Source: Eupeodes corollae
Taxonomy: Eukaryota > Arthropoda > Insecta > Diptera > Syrphidae
Direction of reading: 5' to 3'
Length of the DNA stretch: 64,000 nucleotides
Assembly: GCF_945859685.1 (NCBI RefSeq)
Contig: NC_079149.1
Location: forward strand, 115,541,575 to 115,605,574
Within the stretch, counting starts at the first letter, position 1, and each line of letters starts with the position of its first letter. Shown piece by piece: positions 24,187 through 36,198 of the stretch. The notes under the pieces are model-generated. The model ran no database searches, was not told where the DNA came from, and saw only the letters and a program-made list of their open reading frames with translations. The translations under genes were made by a program, and so were the position numbers.

Positions 24187-25062
24187 AAGGGTCCGCAAAA
24201 ATAACTTTTTTTTGAAAATATTATAAACAAAAAATACTGAATATTTTCTCGGCTGGACATGCAGTAGCCTACACGATCGGTCCAATATTTAAACACATCA
24301 TCGATTGTGTGCAGCTGTATTTCACCAATGGCTTCACGAATATTGTCTTTAAAAGCGTTAATTGTGTATGGCTTGTCGGCGTAACACTTGTCTTTTACGG
24401 CACCTCACAAATAATAGTCCACCGTTGTCAAATCGCAGCTCCTAGGTGGCCAAACGACAAAAGCTCTGCGGCTGATAATGCGATCTTCAAAAACAGGGCA
24501 ACACTTCGGCTGTTTGGTACTTGGCACCGTCCTGTTTAAACCAAAATGTTGACAATATCCTCCTCTTTAATTTTCGTAAACAAAAATTTTTTCAACATAA
24601 CGATCGCCATTGACTGTTACCGCCACTCCTTAGTCATTTTTGAAGAAAAATGGCCCAATTATGCCTCTGGATCATAATCCGCGCAAAACATTGATTCGTT
24701 TTGGGTTTATCGGCTTTTCAATGTATGCCTGCGGGTTTCCTTGCCCCAAATGCGACAAATTTTACTTGGTTACATACCCGCCGAGATCAAAACAAACTTA
24801 ATCTGAAAAGATGATTTTTTTTTGGCAAAATCGGCAGCTTTTCTAAGTCGATCGCAGGCCCACTTACCGAAGCAAAAACGCATTGGATGGTCACTTGGTT
24901 TCAACATCTGACCCAATCAGACTTTGTATATGTTCATACCAATCCGTTCAGCGGAAGGATAAAACTAATTATCAGTCAAATTAGACATGAGCTAAGTGTT
25001 ACCATTCACGAAATAAGTATTAGTTGACAAAAAAAAATTAGATGGCGGACCTTTATAACCGC
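24187..25062 (-). mobile_element. degenerate DUF4817/DDE_3-type transposon
   Basis: The left end taaagggtccgc (24186-24197) and right end gcggaccttta, near 25050-25060, are inverted, with TA at both flanks. The interior is a minus-strand transposase relic described separately. The family is the abundant insect Tc1/mariner-superfamily group whose transposase has a DUF4817 N-terminus and the PPRSCDLTPLD block. Confidence 0.7.
24240..24960 (-). pseudogene. transposase relic, PPRSCDLTPLD family
   Basis: On the minus strand, in family order though in shifting frames: HPMRFCFGKWACDRLRKAA; a Gly-Tyr-Val stretch; NPQAYIEKPINPKRI; SRGIIGPFFFKND; VNGDRY; FLFTKIKEEDIVN; FKQDGAKYQTAEVLP (second catalytic Asp in QDGA); FEDRIISRRAFVVWPPRSCD, then TTVDYYL, a TGA where Trp is expected, and GAVKDKCYADKP; DNIREAIGEIQLHTIDD; WTDRVGYCMSSR. 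At least two frameshifts and several stops (one at Trp in the LWG motif, one in FFFKND-stop-G) make it dead. The third catalytic residue of the family is the Asp in TPLDYYLWG, here TTVDYYL. Confidence 0.85.
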
Positions 25063-25135
25063 AGAGATGGAAATGCGCCTTTTCAGAAAATATTTCTATC
25101 TGAAAACCGTTATAAAATTCCCGCTGTTCCAAATT
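25063..25135 (-). pseudogene. older transposase fragment beside the inserted copy
   Basis: Minus-strand translation gives FQIEIFSEKAHFHLCGY, matching the family block IFSDEAHFxLxGY. It lies upstream of, and outside, the transposon at 24187-25062. On the far side (about 24120-24186), minus-strand words resembling the next block (KQSFRILSRSHL) may continue it. The simplest reading is an old copy split by insertion of a younger relative. The match on the far side is weak. Confidence 0.4.
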
Positions 25136-25139
25136 CTAG

Positions 25140-26784
25140 TTGTTAAGTCAAGAGTTCTAAGCATGTGAAGGTGTAAGAATATTAAATAATTATAAACAAA
25201 CCACAAATTAAGTGTGGTGATCGATGTTGTCACTCGAGAAACAATTGTTGCAGTAGCTGTCAAAACCTACAAACAGTTTAATATGATATGAAAGCCGTAC
25301 ACGCCCTACTTGTGCGTAACTTGTCTTCATCTTAACTCAAAAATACATCTGAAAGTGTTCGTCTTTTTCTTAAATTAGTTCATCCAACCAACAAAGGCAA
25401 CAAAATTTACGATTCGTGAAATATTTGTTTTAATCACTTTATTACGCACTATATTCTTTCAAAACATATTCCCATTATGCACATAAGATATATGTTTGTA
25501 TGCTTAAGGTCTGTTTATATTTTATTTTTAACTTTTGAACATAAGCTTTCATATAACTAATTAAATTCTAAACCTAAACGAATATCCATCATGATGAAGT
25601 AAAACTCGCATTTGTTATAAAATGTTTCAAACCATTGTTGCAAAACAAAAATAACAACAACAAAAAAAAACAATTTTCCGGTTCAACTATAACTACAACA
25701 TATTTTCAATACCTTAATGTATAACAGTCACGCTATTATAGCATCATTAACGTGTATGTTCTTTTATTTTTGTAAAACCATTCTTTTACTATTTCTATAA
25801 AACATTTGTTCTACTTCGATCAAAATGACAATTAGTATTGATACTGCAGGAATAAAAAAATCATTTTGACAGCTTAAACTAAAATAGATTGCATAATTTA
25901 GATACTATGGTCATTTAAGGGCATATACCTACTAAGTAAATTATCTATTTTACCTTTCAAAATCATTCACGTAACACAGTTTAGCGAAATGATTAAAACT
26001 AACCTTTGTGTGTAAGTACTCTGAACTTTCATAATAATTAAATAATGATACAGCATCAGTTTCAAAATAATAAAACTCACGCCACTCAACATTGACAATG
26101 ACTAGTATTTTAAATTAATTCTTTTCATAATAATCAATCTCAACCGTTGCCCCACCTGCCGTAGCTGGCTGGAAGCTCTTTGTGTCAAATTGTCAATTAA
26201 CAAACCATTTTACAAACAATTCGCGCCCATTTTAATGACACAAGAGTTATGCACCAGCTGCATCAGCATCAGCAGAGTGTATTATGACGGGCTACACCAC
26301 TCTCCACTGCCACTGTGGCAACCAGCACCACACCACATGTGACTCGTGACTCTCGAGTCTATTTAATATTCTCTATTAAATAATCCATCAGAGTTTTGCT
26401 TGATTAAAAATGACACAAAAGGTGGAATGAATTTTTACGACTCTATCGCTCAAATGAATATGCGAATTAAGTTCAATGGCCTTTGGGGCCCAAGTTTTTT
26501 TTGGTTGTATATTTTACAGTCTGCGTGATATGCACGTGATGCTAAACGATCATGAATATTATAATCTCCTCGGCATGCAAAGTGAAAGAGTTAATACTTT
26601 TTTTTACCTCCTCCGAAAATAACTTCTAGAAAAAAAGAAAAGAAATAAATTTAAAAGAAGTCGCGAGCACTCTCAATTCATTTGAAAACCCATTAATTCA
26701 CTTTAATTAGCTACCTGACCTCCGAGGACCATGACAGTCTCTATGTTCTGTACCTATTCACTGCAGCAGTATATATCTGTAATA
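25140..26784. other. noncoding DNA without recognisable gene
   Basis: AT-rich, with a somewhat GC-richer piece at 26150-26350 (cagctgcatcagcatcagca, and ccactgccactgtgg). No frame or splice pattern assigned. Confidence 0.5.
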
Positions 26785-26786
26785 TA

Positions 26787-27317
26787 GGGTGTTTTTTAAG
26801 ATGCATAGAAATTTAAGTTGGTAACACTATTTTAACTGGCAACCATTTAGATAGCTGTCAAATGAATTGTTTTTAGCTTGATTTGACATTTTAACATTAA
26901 TAGATGACGCTAGAACAATGCTTTAAAATTGGGCCTATTTATTTTGAAAATGATGGTTCTGCTCGAAATTTTCATAAACCAATTTTTGTTTAGCGATAAA
27001 GCTTTTGGTTGAATATACATATGTACGTCAATAAACAAAACTGACGTATTTGGGGTGTTGATAATCACTCAACATGGAGACCCCATTACATCCACAAAAA
27101 CTAACTTTTTAGTGTGCTTTATGTGTTACTGGATAAATTGGTTACTTCTTTAAAAACAATGTTGGCAGGAAGGTTACAGTGAATGGTGACTGCTTTGTAG
27201 CCATGGCTATTAAGTCTAGTCCGCGTGGTGCTCATTAGTCAGAAATCATATTTAAATTAAATTTCATGTCAATTTAAATAAGTCATATTTATTTTATCCC
27301 TCTACAAAAAAACACCC
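26787..27317 (+). mobile_element. shrunken DUF4817-type transposon
   Basis: The ends are inverted: gggtgttttttaa at 26787 and aaaaaaacaccc ending at 27317. Inside, the + strand from ATG at 26903 reads MTLEQCFKIGPIYFENDGSA, the DUF4817 N-terminus of this family. It then jumps, with frameshifts, to FSDKAFW, YVNKQN and RIWGVDN (FSDEAHFWLNGYVNKQNCRIWG block), then to a VTVNGD word near 27173. Most of the helix-turn-helix region and the catalytic C-terminus are gone, so this is a MITE-sized deletion derivative of the same family as 24187-25062, in the opposite orientation. Confidence 0.75.
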
Positions 27318-28753
27318 TTTATAAGAACGTGTAAATCTCACCTATAAGATTGCACGCTAACAAAAGGACACACAATATAAAGAGGGATGTAATGGTACAA
27401 AAAAAGAGGAAGGTATAAAGGTACCTTACCTACTTAGTATATTCTACTCAATGCTCACGTAAAGTCGTGAATAATTTAAATTGACCGGCTTTTGCCGCAT
27501 GTTGTGTTTTTTGTACTGTGTAGATGATATGCGGGATATCGTTGGTTTTTGTGTACAACGTACGGTAGCCCGCAAACCAGGTTATTCCACTCACTTTTAT
27601 TCACAATCTTTTGATATTTAGATTTATGTTTATTTCACCCGCCGCGCCATCTAGTGTATAGTCTTCTGTGTATTTATGGTAATGGTGACAGTGTTTTTTG
27701 GATTTACACCGCAAAGGTAGGTTATCTTTTGTTTAAGCATCTTCACATATTGAGCACAAATATAATAGATCACGAGCACGACTCACTAGAGTTTTAAATT
27801 GTTTTGACTTTCAATAATGAGCAATATTATTTATGTCATCTTTGCATTAAAGTTATTTATGTCATCGGGGATTTAATATATTTTATGGTTTATTTAACAC
27901 GGATGAACTAATGAGTTCAATTGAAAAGCCTAAAATACTTTTTAAAAATGCCTACCGAAGTGATTAAGATTAGTTCAAAATAGTTGACATTTAGAGAGAC
28001 ATTGAACTCAAAAATCAGGCAGTTGAATATTAAGAAAAGATGAATGTTGACACAAGACAAACAAGAAAAACAGTTTGACAGCTATTCCGGTTCCAAAGAA
28101 AATTAAACTCATTCAGTTATGAAGAATAATATTGGGCACGTTCAGGTGACATAAATCACTTCAAATGTAATCAACTTTATTTTTTGAACGCTTATTGAAT
28201 GGAAAGGCAAATAGTTTTTTTAAATTCCATTTATTTTAATCTTGGAATTTTACTTAATAACCTCTTACTTTTAGTAAATTACACAAAATGTAGGAGTATA
28301 TTTCAATAACACTTTTATCAACAAGAAAGGGTTTAATTTTTGGTACATCAAAAAATGAGGGTATTTTCTTTAAAGAGACATCAATGGAAGTTTATTTCAT
28401 GGTTAAGTGGAAGATGACAATGCAAAACAAAATAAATCGAATTACTAATATCTTTTCTTCTTGTAAAAAGATGGCAGCTTCCAAAGTGACAGCTGACCAA
28501 TTAAAGGGCTATTAAAAGCATAGCTCCTATTTAAAAAGCGTGAATAAATCCATTATGAGTCTTAATTCGTAAAGTTTAAAAAGTAGTTTTCCTCTTTACA
28601 TTTGGCAAAGACAAAATACATAAAAAAAAGCATAATCAGCTGTTATTTTGACACAAGTAAAATAAGTTGTTCTTCATTTACCAAATTACTAGAACAAAAA
28701 CATTAAAAATCACTTATTTTTTTTAGGACTTAGTCCTATTTGCATGTAAACAG
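27318..28753. other. noncoding DNA, one small repeat fragment
   Basis: Around 28146-28205 the words ttcaggtgacataa, caactttattttttgaacg and gaaaggcaa match the left part of family Y (47485-47570). Otherwise no gene or repeat recognised. Confidence 0.45.
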
Positions 28754-29053
28754 AGTTCATAAACGTCAGAGAAAAATGGCTGTCAAACAAATTTTGTTGA
28801 ACCTTTAAAAACAATAATTTAAATTATTTTTACCAACAAATTAACAAAATATTTGCCATACTTACATTCTTTACGAGTCAGTGCCGCTTTCCCGCTCTTT
28901 CTGCAGCGAATCAAATTCGTCTGCACGACGTTAACGACAGTGACGTTTATGAACGGTAGGTACTGCAGTCCGACTAGGTTAGTTCGATCGAAAATCTGAC
29001 TTAATGAATGCAGATAACGCAGTTCTTAGTTAGGCTGAAGTTTATGAATACAC
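28754..29053. repeat. possible MITE with inverted GTTCATAAAC ends
   Basis: gttcataaacgtcagag near 28757 faces gtttatgaa words at 28942-28951 and 29040-29048. The interior has a GC-richer palindromic character (tgcagtccgactaggttag, gttcgatcg). Boundaries and class are uncertain. Confidence 0.35.
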
Positions 29054-31199
29054 CAATCGTTGCACAAAGTTTGGAACAATTGTTGTTTATTTTTGCAGAT
29101 TGCTTATTCTAACATTATCTGACGTTTTTCGGACAAAACTATGATGAATGTTCTAATCTGATTTTGTATCCGTGCTTTCATAAATTTATATTTCTACTGT
29201 CTTGCACAAGTATTCCAAAAATATTCTTTTATCCTGATGAGAAAAAAACAAAACATAAAAACAAACATCCACAAAAAAAAAAAACAAGTACAATTTTGCA
29301 ATTTAATGCTGTCATTATAATCTGATCAGATCCCGATAAAAAAGTATCTCTTCTTCAATTGTTTGCTCGGAGAAACTTTTTTTAAGGCCATTTTCATTAT
29401 AATAATAATAATTTAGTTCAATAAAATACATCAAAATTTGGTACGTTCACTTTCTAGGAGCAGATTTATTACAGACAATAATTCCGCCAGAGGGTATCTG
29501 ATAAAATAAAAAGAATTCTTTTAAAAGTGACGTTTATTTACATTTGAAATCTTTTCAACTGAATGCACTCATATAAACTTGCCTTAAAGTTTCACATGCA
29601 TGAACAAATTTACACAAAAATCACGAGTTCCAGTTTGTATTGCATAACTTGTCAAAAGTTCAATTCAACAAACATTAATGGCGCATACTCGTCGTAAATG
29701 TCAACAAAATATTTTCTTTTCACATCTAATTTATTACCTAAAAAAAAAGAAAATGAATTGTCTATCTATCTAAGAAACTTAGTTTTTCTAGTTGCGCTTC
29801 TGAAAATGTAGTTAACAAGCGGGAAAATGAAGTAACAATAACAATATAAACTGAAGTGTCATCATGCACACCATCAATGTTCCGGACAATAAATCATGAA
29901 TGGAGATAAATTCTTTGGTTCAATTATCAAATTAAGTAACATAAAAATGGAGTTCATTCATGTATCAAATAACGGTAGTTACATCACAAGCGTTTGACGT
30001 TACGTTCATTGACACCATGTGGATATAAAAGGAAATTTATCATTAAATATTAAAATGACTGACATTTAAGATTTGAATTTACGCCACCGGCCGTTGAGCA
30101 AAATATATTTTTTTTAAATTTAATCTCAAATGAATTAGGCGATTTCATATTTAAAGTTTTTATATGGCAATCGGTTATCCTAATTGAATACATTTTTTTG
30201 GATTTTACCAATTTCGAAGTTTGGTGTAATTTTGTATATAAAATATATGCATATGTCACTTTCGTATAATAAAGATGCCTTTAATGACAGCTGTCGAGTG
30301 TGACGATACATAAATGAATGTTTTCGTTTGAAAATAAGGACTGTCGTATTCTGTTCCAGGGAAAAGTCTAGAAGACTTAATTAGTCAAAATCAGTAAATG
30401 ACAAAAGTAGTTTTTGATGATTGTTTTTGTACAATTGTCAAGTGCTGCCAAAGTTATTACCAACAAAAAAATATTCGGTGAAATATTTACTATTTATTGT
30501 AAGATGTTGCAGTTTATAACAATATATGCCAGCAAATGTCAACTTGTCGTTTAGTATGGGAGTACTTCTATTTTACATATATATTTGAAAGAAGAAATGT
30601 TCATTTTTCAAGGAAACACTTTTAGAAGGCTTCCCGATTGCCAAATAAAAACTAAATTATTCAAAACAACGTACAGAAAATGACAGATGACATTTTTGTT
30701 GGCATTTTCTAAATATATTACCTGAAGTTGTCAAGTAAAAAAAAATATTGGTCTTTAGGATTTAAAGGATTCATATCCTGTTAAAATTAATTAATTAGTT
30801 GTTTATTTTGCAAATGTCAGAATCTTTAATAATATATACTTCCTTTTTAATAACAATAAACTGTCAAATAACATCAGTAGCGTCATTTTACAACAGCCTT
30901 ATTAGTGTTATTGAAAGATCTCGAATAATGTTTATAGTTTGCCAGTTTTTAAAAATTGCTTTGGCAGTTCTCATCAACAAAGGTAAAATTTGTTCGACAC
31001 ACAAAACTTTCAAATACAAATTTAATTTGACCCCCAGACACACCAAGGTGCCTGTTGTGCCAAATAAGTACATTAAAGACAATATTTTCCGGATATTATT
31101 CTCTTTTCCATAGAGTGTTGTATTCTGTTTTCAATGATAACAAAAACCACAACAGTATAAGACCAATATCTTCTATGACAATCAAAACAACAATAATAA
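29054..31199. other. noncoding DNA without recognisable gene
   Basis: Overlapping frames on both strands at 30799-31113 (104 and 64 codons) have no domain. TGACA-type words remain frequent. Nothing assigned. Confidence 0.5.
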
Positions 31200-32511
31200 T
31201 AATAATAGAAAAGAAAAAAGAATGTAGGTGACAAAGCTGCTGCACCTTTATAATAGTTCACTCGACAGATGCTCACGCTCCGCTAGAAAAACCCGTCCCC
31301 TATACGAGAATACCTAAGATAACCGTAAGATCAATCTATTGAAGTGGCAAAAGAAAAGGTCGTTCTTCAGACGTATCTCTTCTTTTGTGTCTCCAGCTTC
31401 AGCTCCATCTCCGACTCCAGCTCCAGCTCCACTCCACAGCCACACAAATCTGCGAACAATATACGAGAGTGGGATAAGTGAGTGAATGGATTTGTGGATG
31501 CTGCGAGGTCTGTAATAAAGTGGCTTATATAAATACCAACCTTCTTTTTTATGTCTTTTTTCTTATTTTATATTTTTTCGTTACGAAGAAGACGACACGA
31601 GCATAGGATGTACCATCAGGAGGTTAATAGTGATTGTGTGTCATGCTATTTTGCCAGCAAGATGCTCAATGCTCAAGCTCATCCCCTCAACTCTCCCCCT
31701 GTGCCACACTACAACCGTGAACCGTCTTCTAATTTCCAAAGAAAAGAAAAAGAAAATTCAGTTGACATTTCTAAGATGCGAAAAAAGAAAACGATGTTAC
31801 CGCTGAATTGCTGTTCGGTTCGGTTGTTTGTTGGAACTTGGAAGTTTTTAAAGTTGGAGCGGGAACGTAAGAAAAAAGTGACATGGTGAATTTCATGGAA
31901 ACATAAAAACACCGTAAGCAATTGGAGAGATATTGTGATGATGGCCATCATGGCGGTTCTGCGGTACGGTGGCGGCGATGATGTGCCAATGCCGATACTG
32001 ATACCGATAGAAATTACTTTCATCGTTCGTTTCGCTAACGCTATCGCTTAATATTACTTTGTTGGTGGCGCACTATGATGAGTAAAATCTAATTATATGG
32101 AATCGTATTCAGTTGTTGAGTCAAGTGCCAACTGCCAACTGAAATCATAGCAAAGTCAGAGATCCCATAATGTTTTTTTGCTGTATTTTTGTTGGTACAA
32201 CTGCTGTTGGACGCACATTGCCCGCACAGCACACTTATTACTCGATGGAGAGGGGACACATCGTTCGGATTGCGCGGCGAGGTGACAAAAGGCAATGATG
32301 AGATAAATAAATTTATAGGAAGGTATAATATAGCAATTGTGTGGATACCCTCTGCTAGACCTACCATCATGATTGTTGTAATGAGGATGACGATGTTGAT
32401 GACGATCCGTGTCGGTGGTGACTGTGGTGACAAGCAATGCGACGAGAACGACGCTACGGTGCTATATGGTGGTGTCCACAATTGGTAACGTTTAGAAAGC
32501 TTAATTGACAT
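31200..32511. other. GC-richer block, candidate promoter or noncoding exon
   Basis: Base composition rises here and stop codons thin out on all frames, giving overlapping frames on both strands (112 codons at 31551-31889; 140 codons on the minus strand at 32089-32511). Their translations are rich in Ser, Thr, His and Ile and show no domain. A CTCCAG-type run lies at 31392-31436 (ctccagcttcagctccatct). I take this as regulatory or untranslated DNA, not protein coding, but cannot place a transcription start. Confidence 0.35.
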
Positions 32512-32743
32512 TTCATTGAGGTTTTAATTTCGAATAGATTACAAAGTGTTTAGTGATAGAAGTTCAAAAATTATATTGTATTTGTATACATACCATCATT
32601 AAGTAGGGAGAGGGGAAATAGAGGAAAATTGTATTAAATTATGACCACAATAAATTTATAGAACGGTTGTTCATTATTAAATTTCCATGTGTTTTATAAA
32701 TGTGAAGACAAAATTGTATTTATGATACAAATTTTGGAATAGT
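32512..32743. other. flank of the retrotransposon
   Basis: AT-rich, no gene seen. Confidence 0.5.
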
Positions 32744-32751
32744 TCCCATGG
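32744..32751. repeat. candidate target-site duplication, left copy
   Basis: tcccatgg abuts the (TAAG)n tail and recurs at 37326-37333. Confidence 0.5.
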
Positions 32752-32785
32752 TAAGTAAAGTAAGTAAGTAAGTAAGTAAGTTATT
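32752..32785 (-). repeat. (TAAG)n tail of the LINE
   Basis: gtaagtaaagtaagtaagta and further units mark the 3' end of the minus-strand element. Such microsatellite tails replace poly(A) in several LINE clades. Confidence 0.85.
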
Positions 32786-34299
32786 CATTTATTAACAGTT
32801 AAATACAATAGTTTGTTACAAAATTTGAATCTTAAAGCTATGGCTTAGCCGTCAGCCTGATTGGCAAATTTATATTTTAAATTTAATTAATGACTATAAA
32901 TAAAATAAATTTTCAATAAATTCAAAATGGCAGGTATTTAAATGTATTCAGATATTAACAATTTTCTGTATTTGTAAACTGTTTTCAAGAAATTGCTAAG
33001 AGTTTTCCATTCACATTCGTTTAAAAGTTGTACAGATTCTTGTAATGTTAAAGTGGGTTTACCAAAATGCATAATTCTTTGTGGTCTGAATATAGGGCAT
33101 ATACTAATAATATGAAAGCAGTCTTCTTTTGCTTTAAGGTTGCACAGCGAACAGAATTGGTTAAAGCTTCCATTATAGGGGTTCCCATTGAGGTGAAGGA
33201 CCTCGCACCTTGCTTTGAAGATTATAGATATCTCATCATACCTTAACGAATCATGGAAGTAGTTCCTTTGTTTTAGATTGTAATCTAATTGGCTGTATAA
33301 GACTCTGTTATCAGACTCTCGCGCCTTAAGGATGAACATATCACGAGATGCGTCTTCATTCTTCTGAATAATGTTGTAGAGATTTTCTTTCAAATTGCTT
33401 AAGTTGTTAGTGTCAATTATTAAGTTTTCACCACAAGCGTTACCAATAGTCTGCCATTTTTTATACCACCAGTCTTTGTTCCTTAACTCATACAAAAACA
33501 GTTTCTTCGAAAGTCGATATTCTTCATAATGACTACATAGCTTAATTATGAAGTCAGCTTGAGATTTCAGAGTGTTGGTTAGGAGTTTTGGAAGGCCAGT
33601 TTCCAAGTAAATACAATAATTTGGTGTATTTTGTGGCAGGTTAAATAGTTTCTTCAGAAAATTTCTTTGGAATAATTCTATTTCCTCGTACTCATCTGCA
33701 CCCCAGACTTGAGAAGTGTAGCAAAGGGTTGATTTGACAACTGAATTAAATATCTTATGTTTTGAGGATAAAGTGATTCTTTTGTTTGAAAAAACATTTT
33801 TCCAGGTTAGGTTGATTAAGCTTTGTGAGCTATTGCTTTTCTCGGCTAGGTGGTTCTTGAAACTAAAAGTTGAACTAAGTCTCACACCTAGGTATTTAAT
33901 TTCTCTCACGGTTTCTACAGCTTGTCCATCGTAATACCACTGTCTGTCATTATGATTTCTTGAATGTCGCTCGAAGACCATCATTTTCGATTTTTCTGTA
34001 TTTATAGATAGATCCCATCTCTTGCAGTAGTTTGACAAGCGATTTATCATCAATTGCATCTGCTCAGGTGATTCAGCTAGTATGACAAGGTCGTCTGCGT
34101 AGAGTAACACATTGACTAAAGTACCAGCAATTCTGACTCCACCAGGTAGATCATCTACTACGTCGTTTAAAAAGAGTGAGAACAATAATGCACTGAGGAG
34201 ACAGCCTTGTTTCACACCAGAATTAGTTCCGAACCACTCCGAGTACGTTGTACCATCCCAAACTGCTGCATTAGTATCCGTGTACATTTCTCTAATCAC

Positions 34300-34302
34300 T
34301 TA
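34300..34302 (-). other. nonsense codon in ORF2
   Basis: TAA lies in frame between LGISSKFI and IREMYTDTN, which are contiguous in related reverse transcriptases. It is a single-codon change, not an indel: both halves are in one frame. Confidence 0.85.
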
Positions 34303-36170
34303 AATGAATTTTGACGATATACCAAGTTGCGACATTTTGTAAAAAAGAGCGTCCCTGTTAATAAGATCAAAGGCAGCTTTGAAATCAACAAAGAAAGAGT
34401 ATACTTTTTTGTTCCTGGCTTGGAACGCTTTAACAATAGACGTAAGAACATATATTTGGTCAATAGTGGAGTAATTCTTTCTAAATCCCGCTTGTAGTTC
34501 AGACAGAATGTTTTTCCTTTCAACCCATCTCTCTAATCTTTCAACTAAGACACCACAGAAAATTTTTGACATAACATTCATGAAAGAGATTCCTCTATAA
34601 TTTTCTACAACGTCTAAAGGTCCTTTTTTGTGGATCGGGAAGATCACAGATTTCCTGAACGAAGAGGGGATGCTTGCCGTTGATAAAATTTTGTTGAACA
34701 GGGTCCTTAAGTTGTCATAATATTGAGGTGTTGCATTTTTAAAAAACTCATAAGGAATACCATCCTCACCTGGCGCCTTTCCATTTTTCGCTTTCATCAA
34801 CACAGATTGTATTTCTTCAATAGAGATGTCGGAGTCTAGTGATTCGTCAATGCATAAAGGTTCTGCGTATGAGATTGTCAGATTAGAATTATTTGAGAGG
34901 AGAAGTTTAAAGTGGTTTGCGAGTAATTCAGCCGATACACCTGTACCGATTTTATAATTCATTCCGTTGATTTCCCTCGCAATCTTCCAGAATTCCTTGG
35001 CGTTTCGAGTTTGTCCTAAAAGAAGAGCTTGTTGGTTTTCAAAGTCAGTTTTCTTTTGACGACATAAGTTTTTGTAATTTGTGTTGGCTTTGATATACCA
35101 AGTCCTAAGGTGTTGGTTGTTTGATGAACGGATTGTGCGTAAAATGGAGAACGACTTTATTCTAGCTTTCCAGCACTCTTTGTCAAACCATTCCTGTTTA
35201 AATGATAACTTCGGGTTTATAGTTTTGCTTGGATAAGAATTTCGAATACATTCAGTAAGTTGATTTGAAAGATCTTCCGTGGATTCCGTTCGCAAGGCAT
35301 TAGTTAGTAAAAAATTTTCTAAATTTCGCTGAAACGAAGTTTTCTGTTCATATTTCCAACAAAGACGAGGAAGAAGTTTAAGATTTGTTTCAGTAGAAGG
35401 TGCTTGGTTTAAAAATTCCACAACTATGGGCATGTGGTCTGAGAAGGTCTTACACTCAACTTCAAATCTGTTGACACGATCAATCCATTTATCATTTACA
35501 GCGCAAAGGTCAATCACAGATTTACCCTGTGCGCCGATGAAGGTGAGGTGGCCATCTTTATCTCCTATTGTACATCCATTTAGAATTGTTAAACCATGAA
35601 TTTGGAGCAACTGGAGCAATTCCACTCCGTTTTTATTGCATACACTGTCAGCTGAATTTCTTTCGTTGGTAGATATCGAAGGATTTGATATATTTTTTGC
35701 TATTTTTATTTGATTTTTTCCAGTTCTTGCATTACAGTCTCCAATGAGGAGTATACTCATACTGCTGCTATCTAGACTTTGGATTGTATTGTAAAGTTTT
35801 TCGAAATCATTTTTCCAGTGATTGCAATTTATGTAACATGGTACGATACACATATTCTTCTCCTTCACACATTTTACAATTGTTGTTCCTTCACATTCGT
35901 CAAAAATGAATGTATTTAGTAACGAAGATCGTATCCCATATAGAGTGCCTCCACTTGCTCGCCCTTTATCTGACGATTTAGTTGCTTCTAACCACATAAG
36001 CTTATAACCACTAAAATATTTTTCAAATTTAATAAAGTTCTCTTTTGTTACATGTGTTTCAAATAATAAAAATATTTCAAAATTTTTAATGTAATTAAAG
36101 AAGTTTACAAATAAAAGTTTATTATTTAACCCTGATATATTGTATGAAATTATTTTAAGACAAATTTTAA

Positions 36171-36173
36171 CAT
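36171..36173 (-). other. out-of-frame ATG at the expected ORF2 start
   Basis: The ATG lies 26 nt after the ORF1 stop and one base out of the ORF2 frame, closing after seven codons. Just beyond it is an A run (minus strand TTAAAATTT). A single-base difference in that run would put this ATG in the ORF2 frame ahead of the endonuclease. Confidence 0.5.
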
Positions 36174-36198
36174 TATTTTGACTGACGGCTTCTAAATT

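Larger units (their letters stand above)
32938..36198 (-). pseudogene. LINE ORF2, endonuclease and reverse transcriptase, one stop
   Basis: The frame is open from just after the ORF1 stop to 32938 (1086 codons) except for one TAA at 34302-34300. Numbering from 36198: endonuclease with N20 in YNISGL, E47 in FETH, D154/N156 in GDCNARTG, D230 in VIDLCAV and D254-H255 in SDHMP, all present. Reverse transcriptase has GKAPGEDGIP, D605 in FVDFKAAFD, and D702-D703 in YADDLVIL. A C-terminal CSLCN with downstream H and C forms the usual Cys/His motif. The stop is at codon 633, between RT blocks, where a GTG follows; it would remove the YADD part. The first in-frame ATG (35997) is at codon 68, inside the endonuclease and after two catalytic residues, so translation cannot usefully start there. 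Role: target nicking and target-primed reverse transcription. Confidence 0.87.

Noticed and set aside
30799..31113. 104-codon frame with overlapping minus-strand frame
   Set aside because: No domain, no splice context, and the composition matches the surrounding noncoding DNA.
32089..32511. 140-codon open frame on the minus strand
   Set aside because: Two other frames of 93-99 codons overlap it on both strands and no domain is seen. The block simply has few stop codons.
34300..34302. programmed readthrough stop in ORF2
   Set aside because: There is no conserved reason for a stop between RT blocks, and a single base change explains it. Treated as a nonsense mutation.
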